Source: Streptomyces venezuelae
GTDB lineage: Bacteria; Actinomycetota; Actinomycetes; Streptomycetales; Streptomycetaceae
Length of the DNA stretch: 64,000 nt
Direction of reading: 5' to 3'
Assembly: GCF_008642295.1 (NCBI RefSeq)
Contig: NZ_CP029190.1
Location: 5,501,501 to 5,565,500, forward strand
The notes beneath the pieces are model-generated. The model did not search any database. It was given only the letters and a program-made list of their open reading frames with translations, and was not told the origin of the DNA. Made by a program: the position numbers and the translations under genes. Of the stretch, positions 1 to 8,435 are shown piece after piece. Numbering within the stretch: position 1 is the first letter of the stretch; the number at the start of each line of letters is the position of its first letter.

Positions 1-465
1 GCCCGGGACGAGATCATCTTCATCGCCTTCGCGGTGATCATGACCACGCTGGTGGTGCAGGGCCTCACCCTGCCCTGGCTGGTGCGCCGGCTCGGAGTGG
101 AGCCGGACACCGACGCCGAGCGCGCGTTCGAGCGCCGGCTCGCGCTCCGCGCGGCCAAGGCGGCGAAACGGCGGCTGAAGGAGATCCAGGAGGTGGAGGA
201 GCTCCCCGAGGACCTGGTGGAGACCCTGTACCGGCGCGCGTACGACGTCGGCGCCCGGATCAGCCCCGACCTGGTCGACGAGGAGCGCCGCGAGGCGTAC
301 GCGCAGCGGGTCGCCCGGATCCGGGACGTCCAGCGCATCCAGCGCGAGATGATGTCCGCCGCCCGCCACGAGGTCCTCGCCGCCCGCAGTGAACCGGGCG
401 CGGACCCGGAGGTGGTCGACCGGGTCCTGCGCCACCTGGACGTCCGCAGCCTCCGGACCTCCTGA
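1..465 (+). CDS. Na+/H+ antiporter (CPA1 family), 3' part only
   Basis: The reading frame is open from base 1, so this is the C-terminal end (about 154 residues) of a gene that begins outside the window. The first ~30 residues form a last membrane segment ending in TLVVQGLTLPWLVRRLGV, the typical final helix of bacterial NhaP/CPA1 Na+/H+ antiporters. It is followed by a charged, helical cytoplasmic tail of ~120 residues rich in Arg, Glu and Ala. An apparent GTG/ATG at 34-42 is internal. Family assignment rests on this helix and tail only; ion specificity cannot be judged. Confidence 0.75.
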   Translation, partial: ARDEIIFIAFAVIMTTLVVQGLTLPWLVRRLGVEPDTDAERAFERRLALRAAKAAKRRLKEIQEVEELPEDLVETLYRRAYDVGARISPDLVDEERREAYAQRVARIRDVQRIQREMMSAARHEVLAARSEPGADPEVVDRVLRHLDVRSLRTS

Positions 466-476
466 TGCGGTGCGGC

Positions 477-1484
477 TCAGACCTGGTAGCGGCCCGGGGC
501 GAACAGGTGGGGATGCGCGGCGATCCACTCCGAGGTGCGGCGCAGCCCCTCGTCCAGGGACACCCGCGGCTGCCAGCCGGCCCACTCCCGGGCCCGGGAG
601 TTGTCCGACAGCAGGCGCTCCACCTCACTGCCCGAGGGGCGCAGCCGCGATGTGTCCTCCGTCACCACCGCGTCCCGGCCGGAGGCCTTGATCAGGGCCC
701 GGGCCAGGTCTCCGATCGATATCTCCCGGCCGCTGCCCAGGTTGACCACCTGCCCCAGCGCCCGGTCGCAGCCGGCCACCGCCAGGAAGCCCTCCGCCGT
801 GTCCGTGACATACGTGAAGTCCCGGGTCGGGGTCAGCGAGCCCAGCCGGATCTCCTCGGCACCCGCGTGCAGCTGCGCCAGGATCGTCGGGATCACGGCC
901 CGGGCCGACTGCCGCGGTCCGTACGTGTTGAAGGGCCGGACCACCGCCACCGGCAGCTCGAAGGCGTGGTGGAAGGAGAGGGCCATCATGTCCGCGCCGA
1001 TCTTCGACGCGGAGTAGGGGGACTGCGGTTGCAGCGGGTGGCCCTCGTCGATCGGGGCGGTGAGCGCCGTCCCGTACACCTCGCTGGTGGAGGTGTGCAC
1101 CAGCCGGCGCACCCCGTGGCGGCGGCAGGCCTCCGCGATGTTCTGGGTGCCGGTGACGTTCGTCTGCACGTAGGCGCCCGGGGAGTCGTAGCTGTACGGG
1201 ATGCCGATCAGCGCCGCCAGATGGAAGACGGTGTCGCAGCCGGCCACCGCATCGCTGACCCGGCCCGCGTCCCGGACGTCGCCCGCCCACATCTCCACCG
1301 GGCCGGCCGGGTCGGCGAGGTAGCGCGCCAGATGGCCCTTCTCGGCGTACGGCTTGTAGTGCACGAAGGCCCGGACCCGGGCGCCGCGGGCCACCAGCAG
1401 GTCCACCAGGGCCGAGCCGATGAACCCCTCGGCCCCGGTGACCAGGACGGTCCGGTTGTTCCAGTCGATGTCGATGTTGTTCAT
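477..1484 (-). CDS. NAD-dependent 4,6-dehydratase/epimerase, LegB-like (extended SDR)
   Basis: A 335-residue extended short-chain dehydrogenase/reductase that should act on a nucleotide sugar. A Rossmann motif TGAEGFIGS lies near residue 20 and the catalytic YSASK follows HTSTSEVYGT and the segment HPLQPQSPYSASKIGADMMA. These segments look like LegB-type NAD-dependent 4,6-dehydratases (UDP-GlcNAc-like substrates), which is a family inference. The ATG at 1484 overlaps the stop of the upstream MurG-like gene (ATGA), so the two are translationally coupled and probably feed one envelope or glycan pathway. The much longer open frame upstream is an artefact on the opposite phase of the murG-like gene. 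No legionaminic-acid genes are nearby, so the real product is uncertain. Confidence 0.8.
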   Translation of the reverse strand: MNNIDIDWNNRTVLVTGAEGFIGSALVDLLVARGARVRAFVHYKPYAEKGHLARYLADPAGPVEMWAGDVRDAGRVSDAVAGCDTVFHLAALIGIPYSYDSPGAYVQTNVTGTQNIAEACRRHGVRRLVHTSTSEVYGTALTAPIDEGHPLQPQSPYSASKIGADMMALSFHHAFELPVAVVRPFNTYGPRQSARAVIPTILAQLHAGAEEIRLGSLTPTRDFTYVTDTAEGFLAVAGCDRALGQVVNLGSGREISIGDLARALIKASGRDAVVTEDTSRLRPSGSEVERLLSDNSRAREWAGWQPRVSLDEGLRRTSEWIAAHPHLFAPGRYQV

Positions 1485-2641
1485 GCGTGCTCCAGTACGG
1501 AAGAGGGGATGGGGTGGCCGGCGAGGCGCAGGACCTCGGCGGCGAGCAGGTCGGCCGCCCGGCCGTGCGGGCCCGGCTCGGCGGCGCCGGACATCGCGGC
1601 CAGCAGCGCCGGATCGGCCAGCAGCGGCTCGATCAGACCGGCCAGCCGGCCGGCCGTGGTCTCGGCATCCGGCAGCAGCAGCCCGGCACCGGCGTCGGAC
1701 AGCACCCGGGCGTTGTGCGTCTGGTGGTCGCCGGGGGCGTGCGGGTAGGGGACCAGCACGGCCGGCACCCCGGTGGCCGCCAGCTCCGCGACCGTCGCCG
1801 AACCCGCCCGGCACACGATCAGGTCGGCCGCCGCGTACACCCGGTCCATCCGGTCCAGGTACGGCACCGCCCGCGCCACCCGGTGCCCGCCGTCCGCCGC
1901 CAGCGTGGTGGTCGCCTCCGGCAGCGCGGCCGGCCCGGTCTTGATCAGCAGCTGTACGTCGTCCCGGTCCTGCCATTGCCGGGCGAGGCCGAGCGCGGCG
2001 GCGGTGAGCCGGGCCGCGCCCAGACTGCCGCCGTTGAAGACCACCAGCCGCCGCCCGTCCGGCACCTGCAGCGCCTGCCGCGCCTCCGCGCGGTACGCGA
2101 GCCGGTCCCGGCCCAGCGCGGCCAGGGCCGCGGAGATCGGCATGCCGGTGGTCAGCGCCTGCTCCCCGCCGGTCAGGTGCGGCCGGCTCCGGTCGAAGGC
2201 GACCGCGAGGTTCGGGGTGAGCCGGGCCGCGAACTTGTTGGCGCGGCCCGGTACCGCGTTGGACTCGTGGATCAGCGCGGGCAGTCCGGCCATCCGGGCC
2301 CCCAGGACGGCGGGCGCGCTCGGGTAGCCGCCCATCCCGACCACCACGTGCGCGCCCTGCCGGCGCAGCACCGCCTTGGCCTGGCCGGCCGAGCGCAGCA
2401 GCGCGGCGGGCAGCAGATAGCGCTTCGCGCCGAGCGAGGGATCGAAGGGGATCATGTCGACGGTGTGCAGGCGGTAGCCGGCGGCCGGGATCAGCTCGGT
2501 CTCCAGACCGCGCTCGGTCCCGATGAACGAGATCACGGCCCCGGGGACCGCCCGGCGCAGCGCATCGGCGAGCGCCAGCCCGGGATAGATGTGACCGCCG
2601 GTGCCGCCCGCACCGATCACCACGGAAAGGTGTGTGTTCAT
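1481..2641 (-). CDS. MurG-like UDP-GlcNAc:lipid glycosyltransferase (paralogue)
   Basis: A full-length GT28 glycosyltransferase of 386 residues. Visible MurG motifs are GAGGTGGHIYPGLALADAL at the N-terminus, VVGMGGYPSAPAVLGAR followed by LIHESNAVPGRANK, NGGSLGAARL, and the C-terminal CRAGSATVAELAATGVP with PHAPGDHQTHNARVL. Classical MurG adds GlcNAc to lipid I on the inner membrane face; the division-cluster murG of streptomycetes lies elsewhere, so this is probably a second copy with a changed acceptor or a conditional role. The ATG at 2641 is preferred over GTG 2647: a CACGGT -10-like box sits 6 bases before it and no Shine-Dalgarno is visible, which fits a leaderless mRNA. It is coupled to the LegB-like gene. 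Confidence 0.8.
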   Translation of the reverse strand: MNTHLSVVIGAGGTGGHIYPGLALADALRRAVPGAVISFIGTERGLETELIPAAGYRLHTVDMIPFDPSLGAKRYLLPAALLRSAGQAKAVLRRQGAHVVVGMGGYPSAPAVLGARMAGLPALIHESNAVPGRANKFAARLTPNLAVAFDRSRPHLTGGEQALTTGMPISAALAALGRDRLAYRAEARQALQVPDGRRLVVFNGGSLGAARLTAAALGLARQWQDRDDVQLLIKTGPAALPEATTTLAADGGHRVARAVPYLDRMDRVYAAADLIVCRAGSATVAELAATGVPAVLVPYPHAPGDHQTHNARVLSDAGAGLLLPDAETTAGRLAGLIEPLLADPALLAAMSGAAEPGPHGRAADLLAAEVLRLAGHPIPSSVLEHA

Positions 2642-2712
2642 GGTCACACCGTGCGGGAGTGTCCTAAGAACGTTCTAAGAGGTTCTCCGGGCCTGTTTGG
2701 CAGGCTTTGTCC
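2642..2712. promoter_or_regulatory. Divergent promoter region with 11-bp-spaced direct repeats
   Basis: This 71-bp gap separates the murG-like gene from the response regulator. CTAAGA occurs at 2664-2669 and again at 2675-2680 (11-bp phase). A GTTCT element recurs at 2672 and 2682, and AGAACGTTCT at 2667-2676 is a perfect palindrome. Phased direct repeats are the usual target shape of OmpR-family regulators, so autoregulation by the neighbouring regulator and co-control of the murG-like operon is a reasonable inference. Confidence 0.5.
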
Positions 2713-3393
2713 ATGCAACGGATTCTGGTGGTGGACGACGAGCCCGAGGTGCGGGCCGCGATCGAGGACGGGCTGGCCGTCGAGGGGTACGAGGTGCGCG
2801 GCGCCGCCGACGGGCTGGCGGCCCTGACGGAGGTGGTGTCCTGGCAGCCGGACGCACTCGTCCTGGACGTCCGGATGCCGGTGCTCGACGGGCTCGCGGT
2901 GTGCCGGCGGCTGCGCGCGCTGGGCGACCGTACGCCGGTCCTGGTGCTCACCGCCCTGGACTCGGTCAGCGACCGGGTGGACGGCCTGGACGCGGGCGCG
3001 GACGACTATCTGGTGAAGCCGTTCGCCCTGGACGAGCTGGTGGCCCGGATCCGCGCCCTGCTGCGGCGGGCCGCCCCCGATCCGGTCGGCGGCGGACCGC
3101 TCGGCTTCGGGGACCTGGTCCTGGACCCGGAGACCCGGACCGGACGCCGGGGGGACCGGCCGCTGGAGTTCAGCCGTACCGAGGCGGCCCTGCTGGAACT
3201 GCTGCTGAGGCATCCCGGTCAGGTGCTGCCGCGGGAGCTGATCCTCGACCTGGTGTGGGGACAGGACTTCGGGCCGGAGTCGAACTCCCTCGCCGTGTAC
3301 GTCGGTTACCTGCGGCGGAAGCTGGAGGCGGGCGGCGAGCCGCGGCTGGTGCACACCGTGCACGGGGTCGGCTACCGCCTGGCCGCGGCATGA
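2713..3393 (+). CDS. OmpR/MprA-type response regulator
   Basis: A 226-residue DNA-binding response regulator. The receiver domain (residues 1-~118) has the acidic pair D8-D9, the phospho-acceptor D52 in VLDVRMP, T80 and K102 in YLVKPF. A winged-helix trans_reg_C domain follows (~130-224), ending in VHTVHGVGYRLA. The ATG at 2713 is chosen over TTG 2707; there is no clear ribosome site, and CAGGCT lies 6 bases upstream as a possible leaderless -10. The stop overlaps the kinase start by 4 bp (ATGA), so it is the partner of the next gene. Overall layout resembles MprA of actinobacteria. Its signal is unknown; the divergent cell-wall-type genes suggest envelope stress. Confidence 0.9.
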   Translation: MQRILVVDDEPEVRAAIEDGLAVEGYEVRGAADGLAALTEVVSWQPDALVLDVRMPVLDGLAVCRRLRALGDRTPVLVLTALDSVSDRVDGLDAGADDYLVKPFALDELVARIRALLRRAAPDPVGGGPLGFGDLVLDPETRTGRRGDRPLEFSRTEAALLELLLRHPGQVLPRELILDLVWGQDFGPESNSLAVYVGYLRRKLEAGGEPRLVHTVHGVGYRLAAA

Positions 3394-4991
3394 CGGGCCC
3401 TGCGGGCCCGGGCCCGGACCGGGACCCGGACCCGGCCGACGGCCCCGACACCGGCCGGGCCTCCGGGCGGACCCGGCCCACGGCGCAGACCGGCCGGGAC
3501 TCGGCCGGGACCCCGGACCCGCTGTCGGCGCCACCGCGCGCCGGCTCCGGTGCAGGCCCGCGCCCGCACACGGCGGAGCCCGGCGGGGCCGGTTCCGCCG
3601 CGGCGGAGCCCGGTGGCGGCCGGGCCTCCGGGCGGCGGAGGCTGGGGGCGCGGTGGCGGCGGCGCCGGCCGCTGCGGACCCGGCTCGCGCTCGCCGCCAC
3701 CGCGGCCGTCGCCCTGGTCGCCGTCGGCGTCTGCACCGCCGCCTTCTTCATCGTCCGGGCCCAGCTGTACCACCAGCTCGACCTCAACCTCACCCAGTCC
3801 GCCCGGCTCGTCGCCCAGCAGTACCGGGACGCACCCCCCGGCACACTGTCCGGGCAGTGCCGGTTCCTGGCCGCACCCGCCTGCGCGGAGATCCTGCCGG
3901 CCGACCCTGCCCGGGACCCCCGTACGCCCTACCTGCTGCCGCCCGCCGAGCCCGCACGGCTCGTCGCAGCCGGCGAACACGCCCCGTACTACACCAACTT
4001 CACCCTCGACGGACATCCCGCCCGGATGCTCACCACCGACTACGCCAAGGGCCGCGCCCTGCGGGTCGCGCTGCGCGCCGACACCGTCGAGCAGGGCATC
4101 CGGCAGGCGGCCCACAGCCTCGCCCTCACCGGTGCGGCCGGGGTGCTGCTCGCCGCCGGGCTCGGCTACTGGGTCTCCCGGACCGGCCTCGCCCCCGTCA
4201 GCCGGCTGACCGCCACCGCGGAACGCATCGCCGCCACCCGCGACCCCCGCCACCGCATCGAACTGCCGCCGCCGGGCCGGGAGGACGAGATCACCCGGCT
4301 GGCCGGGAGCTTCAACACCATGCTCGGCGAACTCGAACAGTCCGTCACCGCCCAGCGCCGGCTGGTCGCCGACGCCTCGCACGAGCTGCGCACCCCGCTC
4401 ACCGCGCTCCGCACCAACGCCGAACTGCTGGCCCGCGCCGACCGGCTGACCCCGGCCCAGCGCGACCGGGCCGCCGGCGCGCTCGGCCGGCAGCTGCGCG
4501 AGGTGACCGCACTGGTGAACGACCTGATCGAGCTGGCCCGGGACGAGGAGCCCCAGCCGCTGGTCGAACAGGTACGGCTGGCACCGCTGGTGGAGCGGAC
4601 CGTGGAGGCGGCCCGCACCCACTGGCCGGCCGTGCCGTTCGTCCTCCACACCGAGGAGACCGTCCTCCCCGGCGTCCCCGCCCGGCTGGCCCGCCTGGTG
4701 TCCAACCTGCTCGACAACGCGGCCAAGTTCAGCCCGTCCGGCCTCCCGGTGGAGGTGGACCTCACCCCCGCCCACCTGACCGTCCGCGACCACGGCCCGG
4801 GCATCGCCCCCGAAGACCTGCCGTATGTCTTCGACCGCTTCTACCGCGCCGACACCGCCCGCACCCTCCCCGGCTCGGGCCTCGGCCTGGCGATGGCCCG
4901 CCAGATCGCCCGCGCGCACGGGGCGGAATTGACAGTGGAGCGGGCGCCGGGCGGCGGGGCGTTGTTCCGGGTGGTGTGGCCGGGCGGGTGA
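3390..4991 (+). CDS. Sensor histidine kinase (MprB-like)
   Basis: A 533-residue membrane histidine kinase coupled to the regulator by ATGA. Residues 1-~95 are a low-complexity Pro/Gly/Arg-rich cytoplasmic leader, unusually long for this family. TM1 is ~97-122, then an extracytoplasmic sensor of ~115 residues, TM2 near 245-265 and a HAMP segment. The H-box DASHELRTPL has the phosphorylated H331. N-box LVSNLLDNAAKF, G1 DHGPGIAPED, F-box FDRFYRAD and G2 GSGLGLAMAR are all intact. The protein should autophosphorylate and pass phosphate to the upstream regulator. The C-terminal peptide AHGAELTVERAPGGGALF recurs almost unchanged 170 bp downstream in a gene fragment. Confidence 0.9.
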   Translation: MTGPAGPGPDRDPDPADGPDTGRASGRTRPTAQTGRDSAGTPDPLSAPPRAGSGAGPRPHTAEPGGAGSAAAEPGGGRASGRRRLGARWRRRRPLRTRLALAATAAVALVAVGVCTAAFFIVRAQLYHQLDLNLTQSARLVAQQYRDAPPGTLSGQCRFLAAPACAEILPADPARDPRTPYLLPPAEPARLVAAGEHAPYYTNFTLDGHPARMLTTDYAKGRALRVALRADTVEQGIRQAAHSLALTGAAGVLLAAGLGYWVSRTGLAPVSRLTATAERIAATRDPRHRIELPPPGREDEITRLAGSFNTMLGELEQSVTAQRRLVADASHELRTPLTALRTNAELLARADRLTPAQRDRAAGALGRQLREVTALVNDLIELARDEEPQPLVEQVRLAPLVERTVEAARTHWPAVPFVLHTEETVLPGVPARLARLVSNLLDNAAKFSPSGLPVEVDLTPAHLTVRDHGPGIAPEDLPYVFDRFYRADTARTLPGSGLGLAMARQIARAHGAELTVERAPGGGALFRVVWPGG

Positions 4992-5072
4992 GGCTGCCGG
5001 ACGGAGTCCGGCGCAGCGCCACGAAGCCGATGAGGCCCCCTGGGGCCGAGTCGTGCGAGCGGCGCGTGAGGA

Positions 5073-5150
5073 ATGGGGCTCGCCCGGGCGCACGGGGCGG
5101 AGCTGACGGTGGAGCGGGCGCCGGGTGGCGGGGCGCTATTCAGAGTCGCC
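5073..5150 (+). pseudogene. Fragment of a histidine-kinase C-terminus
   Basis: Bases 5088-5150 encode AHGAELTVERAPGGGALFRV followed by A, matching the end of the intact kinase (4914-4976) residue for residue up to that point, while about 11 of 63 bases differ. Nearly all differences are synonymous, so this looks like the tail of a diverged paralogous kinase once under selection rather than a fresh duplication. The frame upstream is short (from 5073) and the rest of the gene is missing. It overlaps the last bases of the mscS gene on the other strand. Confidence 0.55.
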
Positions 5151-6092
5151 TTCGGGGCCGCCGCTTCCGGGGGCTTCGGCGTCGGCGGGGTCGGCGGCCG
5201 GTGAGGTTGCGATCCGGGGGAGGGCGTACGGGTGTTCCGCCGCCAGCCAGGCGATCAGCCGCTCCCGCACCGCACACCGCAGGGTCCACACGTCGTCGGC
5301 GTTCTTCGCCGTCACCACCGCGCGGACCTGGATGGTGTGCGGGGTGGTGTCGGTGACCACCAGCCCGCTGGACCGCCCGTCCCACTCCGGCAGTTCCTTC
5401 AGGATCCCGTCCAGTTTCTCCCGCAGCAGCGCCACCGGCGCCCGGTGGTCCAGGTGCAGGAAGACCGTCCCGGTCATCTCCGCACCACCGCGCGACCAGT
5501 TCTCGTACGGCTTGGAGGTGAAGTACGAGACCGGCATGGTGATCCGCCGCTCGTCCCAGGTGCGCACCACCAGGAAGGTCAGGGTGATCTCCTCGACCTT
5601 CCCCCACTCCTTGTCCACCACCACGGTGTCGCCGATCCGGACGGTGTCGCCGAAGGCGATCTGGAGCCCCGCGAACAGGTTTCCGAGGGTGGACTGGGCG
5701 GCGATGCCCGCGACGATGCCCAGCACACCGGCCGAGGCCAGCATCGACGCGCCGACCGTCCGCATCGCCGGGAAGGTCAGCAGCATCGCGGCGACCGTCA
5801 CGACCACCACGACGGCGGTCACCACCCGCTTGATCAGCTCCACCTGGGTGCGGACCCGCCGTACCCGCGCCTCGTCCGTGTTCCCGGCCGCATACCGTGC
5901 GTACGAGGCCTCCACCACCGCACTGGCGATCCGGACCGCCAGCCAGGCCGCCGCGCCGATCACCACCAGGGTCAGCAGCTGCCCGAGTCTGCCCGGGTCC
6001 CGGAGGAAGGCCTTTACTCCCGCCGCGCAGAGCAGGAGCAGCAGGGGAGGCAGACAACGGCGCAGCAGCATCGAGCGGAGCACGGTCTCCAT
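5136..6092 (-). CDS. Small-conductance mechanosensitive channel (MscS family)
   Basis: A 318-residue inner-membrane channel protein. Two N-terminal hydrophobic segments (~10-25 and ~38-55) precede a TM around 90-110. The pore-lining helix and the MscS beta-domain start follow, with GVLGIVAGIAAQSTLGNLFAGLQIAFGDTVRIGD split across ~122-155, the family hallmark. The rest is the soluble MscS vestibule, with a short acidic Pro/Gly-rich C-terminus. The ATG at 6092 follows a TACGGT box by 7 bases with no ribosome site, fitting a leaderless transcript. Its 3' end covers the kinase fragment, so the last residues may have been acquired from that sequence. Confidence 0.85.
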   Translation of the reverse strand: METVLRSMLLRRCLPPLLLLLCAAGVKAFLRDPGRLGQLLTLVVIGAAAWLAVRIASAVVEASYARYAAGNTDEARVRRVRTQVELIKRVVTAVVVVVTVAAMLLTFPAMRTVGASMLASAGVLGIVAGIAAQSTLGNLFAGLQIAFGDTVRIGDTVVVDKEWGKVEEITLTFLVVRTWDERRITMPVSYFTSKPYENWSRGGAEMTGTVFLHLDHRAPVALLREKLDGILKELPEWDGRSSGLVVTDTTPHTIQVRAVVTAKNADDVWTLRCAVRERLIAWLAAEHPYALPRIATSPAADPADAEAPGSGGPEGDSE

Positions 6093-6142
6093 GCCTTCGA
6101 CCGTAACCGACCGCCGTCGGCGCCGGCTGGCACGATGGGCAC

Positions 6143-6712
6143 ATGAACATCATCCTTTTCCACTCGACGTACGGACTGCGGCCCGCCGTGCACGCCGCCG
6201 CCGACCGGCTCCGGGCCGCCGGCCACCAGGTGCAGGTGCCGGATCTGTTCGAGGGCCGGACCTTCGAGACCGTCGAGGAGGGGATCGCCTTCCAGGAGGA
6301 GGTGGGCCGGGACGAGCTGCTCAAGCGGGCGGTGCTCGCCGCCGCTCCGTACTCCGACCGGGGGCTGGTCTATGCCGGGTTCTCGTTCGGCGGCTCGGTC
6401 GCCCAGCAGCTGGCGCTCGCCGACGAGAAGGCCCGGGGCCTGCTCCTGATGCACGGCACCGCCGACATCGCCGACGACGCGGCGGTGGACGACCTGCCGG
6501 TGCAGCTGCACATCGCGGACCCGGACGTCTTCGAGCCGCACGACTGGCTGACCGCGTGGTACCTGCGGATGCAGCGGGCGGGCGCGGACGTGGAGGTCCA
6601 CAGCTACCCGGGCGCCGGGCACCTGTTCACCGACCCGGACCTGCCGGACTACGACGCGGAGGCCGCCGAGCGGGCCTGGGCCACCGTGCTCGGCTTCCTC
6701 GAGTCGATCTGA
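6143..6712 (+). CDS. Dienelactone hydrolase family protein
   Basis: A 189-residue alpha/beta hydrolase. The nucleophile elbow GFSFGGS places the likely catalytic serine at S81, and a C-terminal GAGHLFTD supplies the histidine, as in dienelactone hydrolase-like proteins of similar size (family knowledge). No signal peptide is seen, so it is cytosolic. The start ATG 6143 lies 6 bases after CACGAT, again leaderless-like. The gene ends 3 bp before the convergent kinase gene. The substrate cannot be told from sequence; this subfamily is common in actinobacteria and mostly uncharacterised. Confidence 0.8.
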   Translation: MNIILFHSTYGLRPAVHAAADRLRAAGHQVQVPDLFEGRTFETVEEGIAFQEEVGRDELLKRAVLAAAPYSDRGLVYAGFSFGGSVAQQLALADEKARGLLLMHGTADIADDAAVDDLPVQLHIADPDVFEPHDWLTAWYLRMQRAGADVEVHSYPGAGHLFTDPDLPDYDAEAAERAWATVLGFLESI

Positions 6713-6715
6713 TCT

Positions 6716-8401
6716 CTAGGTCGCCGGGCGCCGGCAGCGGCCGGCCGGTGCGGAGGCCGGCGGGGCGCACTGGTAGCCGTGGTCGGCCCGGTCGTCGCTG
6801 AGCCAGCGGCCGATGCACAGGGTGGCGGTGGTACGGCCGCGCTCTGCGCAGAAGGCGAGGGCGGCCCTGCCGTCGGCGAACGGGCCCGGGGCGTAGATCA
6901 CCCAGTAACCGGGGTTGAGGGCGGCGTGGTCGCGGCTGCGCAGCACCAGGGCTTCCGGGACGGTGGTGCGGACGGCGGCCAGCCGGCGGTCCCGGGCGGC
7001 GGTGCCGGTGCTCTCGGGCTCGGAGTGGAGCTGGGCGATCCAGCGTCCGGTCGGCTCGGGTTCCGGCCTGGTGGCGGGGGTCGCGGGCGGGGGCGTGGGC
7101 CCTGGCGTGGGCAGTGCGGTGGGCAGCGTCAGCGTCGGCGTCAGTGTGGGCGTCAGCGGCGGCGTCGGCGTTGGCGTCGGTGTGGGCTTCGGCGGCGATG
7201 CCGTGGTGGCGATCACCGGCGGGACCGTCGGGTTCCGGCCGTCGTCCCTACCCGGTGCCTCTGGCTTGAAGAGTACGTACCCGCCGACGCCGAGCAGCGC
7301 CAGCGCGATGACGGCCGCCGCCGCGGCCGGCGGGGTGAGCCGCTGCCGGCGCCCGGTCTGCGGGGCCGGATCAACGGGCCCGCCGCTGCCGAGGGTCGGC
7401 AGCGCATCCCGGGGCGTGGCCTCGTACGGCGGTGGTGTCGGCGCGGCCAGCGGCGGGCGCGGGGCGGGGCGCTCCGGCAGCACCGGCGCCGGCCCGAACC
7501 GGCTGCCGGGCGACCGCGGTTCGGGCGGCGGGGCCGGAGCCGCCACCGGCGGCCGGTCGACCCGGGTGGGTTCCGGCGGCACCGCACCGCCCGCCGCCAC
7601 CGCCGCCAGCAGCGCATCCAGCCGTGCCGCGTCCGGCCGCTGCGTCGGGTCCCGGACCAGGACGGCGGCGAGTACGGAGCCCAGGACGCCGGCCCGGCGG
7701 GGCGCGGGCACCGGATCGTCGAGTACGGCGGCGAGGGTGGCCAGTGTGGTGGCCCGGCGCATCGGGCTCACGCCCTCCACGCACACGTACAGCATCATGC
7801 CCAGCGACCAGAGGTCGGAGGCGGGCAGATCGGCGCCCCGGATCCGCTCGGGCGCCAGGTATTCGGGGGTGCCGATGACCTCCCCGGTCAGGGTCAGCGA
7901 GGCAGCGCCCTGCAGGGCGGCGATGCCGAAGTCCGTCAGTACCGCCGAACCGTCCGCCCGCAGCAGCACATTGGCGGGTTTGACGTCCCGGTGGCGGATC
8001 CCCGCATCGTGCGCCGCGCGCAGTCCGGACAGCACCTCGCGGCCGATCCGGACGGCCTCGGCCGGCCGCAGCGGGCCCTGTTCCAGCCGTTGCTGGAGGG
8101 AGTTGCCGGGCAGCAGCTCCATCACCAGCCAGGGATGCGGGTCCCCGTCCACGATGTGGTGGATGGTGACCACGTGCGGATGGCTGATCCGGGCCTGGGC
8201 CCGGGCCTCCCGGAGCACCCGCTCGCGCAGCACCCGCAGCGTCTCCGGGTCCTCCCCGCCGGTCGGAGGCCGGACCTCCTTGATGGCCACATCGCGGTGA
8301 AGGGCACGGTCCAGCGCGCGCCAGACCGTGCCCATCCCACCACTGCCGAGCCGTTCAACCAGCTCGAACCGTCCGTCGATCACGTCCCCCGGCGCGCTCA
8401 T
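6716..8401 (-). CDS. Membrane-anchored serine/threonine protein kinase
   Basis: A 561-residue Hanks-type kinase. The kinase domain spans ~10-265 with the Gly loop GSGGMG (19-24), invariant K41, catalytic HRDVKPAN (137-144) and DFG (157-159). A Pro-rich linker leads to one TM at ~357-378. Outside the cell are a Thr/Pro repeat stalk (~400-440) and a ~105-residue domain starting near WIAQLHS and containing GYWVIYAPGPFADGRAALAF with several Cys. There are no PASTA repeats, so this is not PknB. The ectodomain may sense an extracellular ligand. Start ATG 8401 follows TAACCT by 6 bases (leaderless-like). Confidence 0.9.
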   Translation of the reverse strand: MSAPGDVIDGRFELVERLGSGGMGTVWRALDRALHRDVAIKEVRPPTGGEDPETLRVLRERVLREARAQARISHPHVVTIHHIVDGDPHPWLVMELLPGNSLQQRLEQGPLRPAEAVRIGREVLSGLRAAHDAGIRHRDVKPANVLLRADGSAVLTDFGIAALQGAASLTLTGEVIGTPEYLAPERIRGADLPASDLWSLGMMLYVCVEGVSPMRRATTLATLAAVLDDPVPAPRRAGVLGSVLAAVLVRDPTQRPDAARLDALLAAVAAGGAVPPEPTRVDRPPVAAPAPPPEPRSPGSRFGPAPVLPERPAPRPPLAAPTPPPYEATPRDALPTLGSGGPVDPAPQTGRRQRLTPPAAAAAVIALALLGVGGYVLFKPEAPGRDDGRNPTVPPVIATTASPPKPTPTPTPTPPLTPTLTPTLTLPTALPTPGPTPPPATPATRPEPEPTGRWIAQLHSEPESTGTAARDRRLAAVRTTVPEALVLRSRDHAALNPGYWVIYAPGPFADGRAALAFCAERGRTTATLCIGRWLSDDRADHGYQCAPPASAPAGRCRRPAT

Positions 8402-8435
8402 GGCGCCAGGTTAGGGGAGTCGGGACGGTCCGCGC

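Noticed and set aside
477..1976. A 499-residue form of the LegB-like protein starting inside the murG-like gene
   Set aside because: The extra 164 residues are Arg/Gly/Pro-rich shadow sequence; ATG 1484 with a 4-bp overlap gives the normal SDR start.
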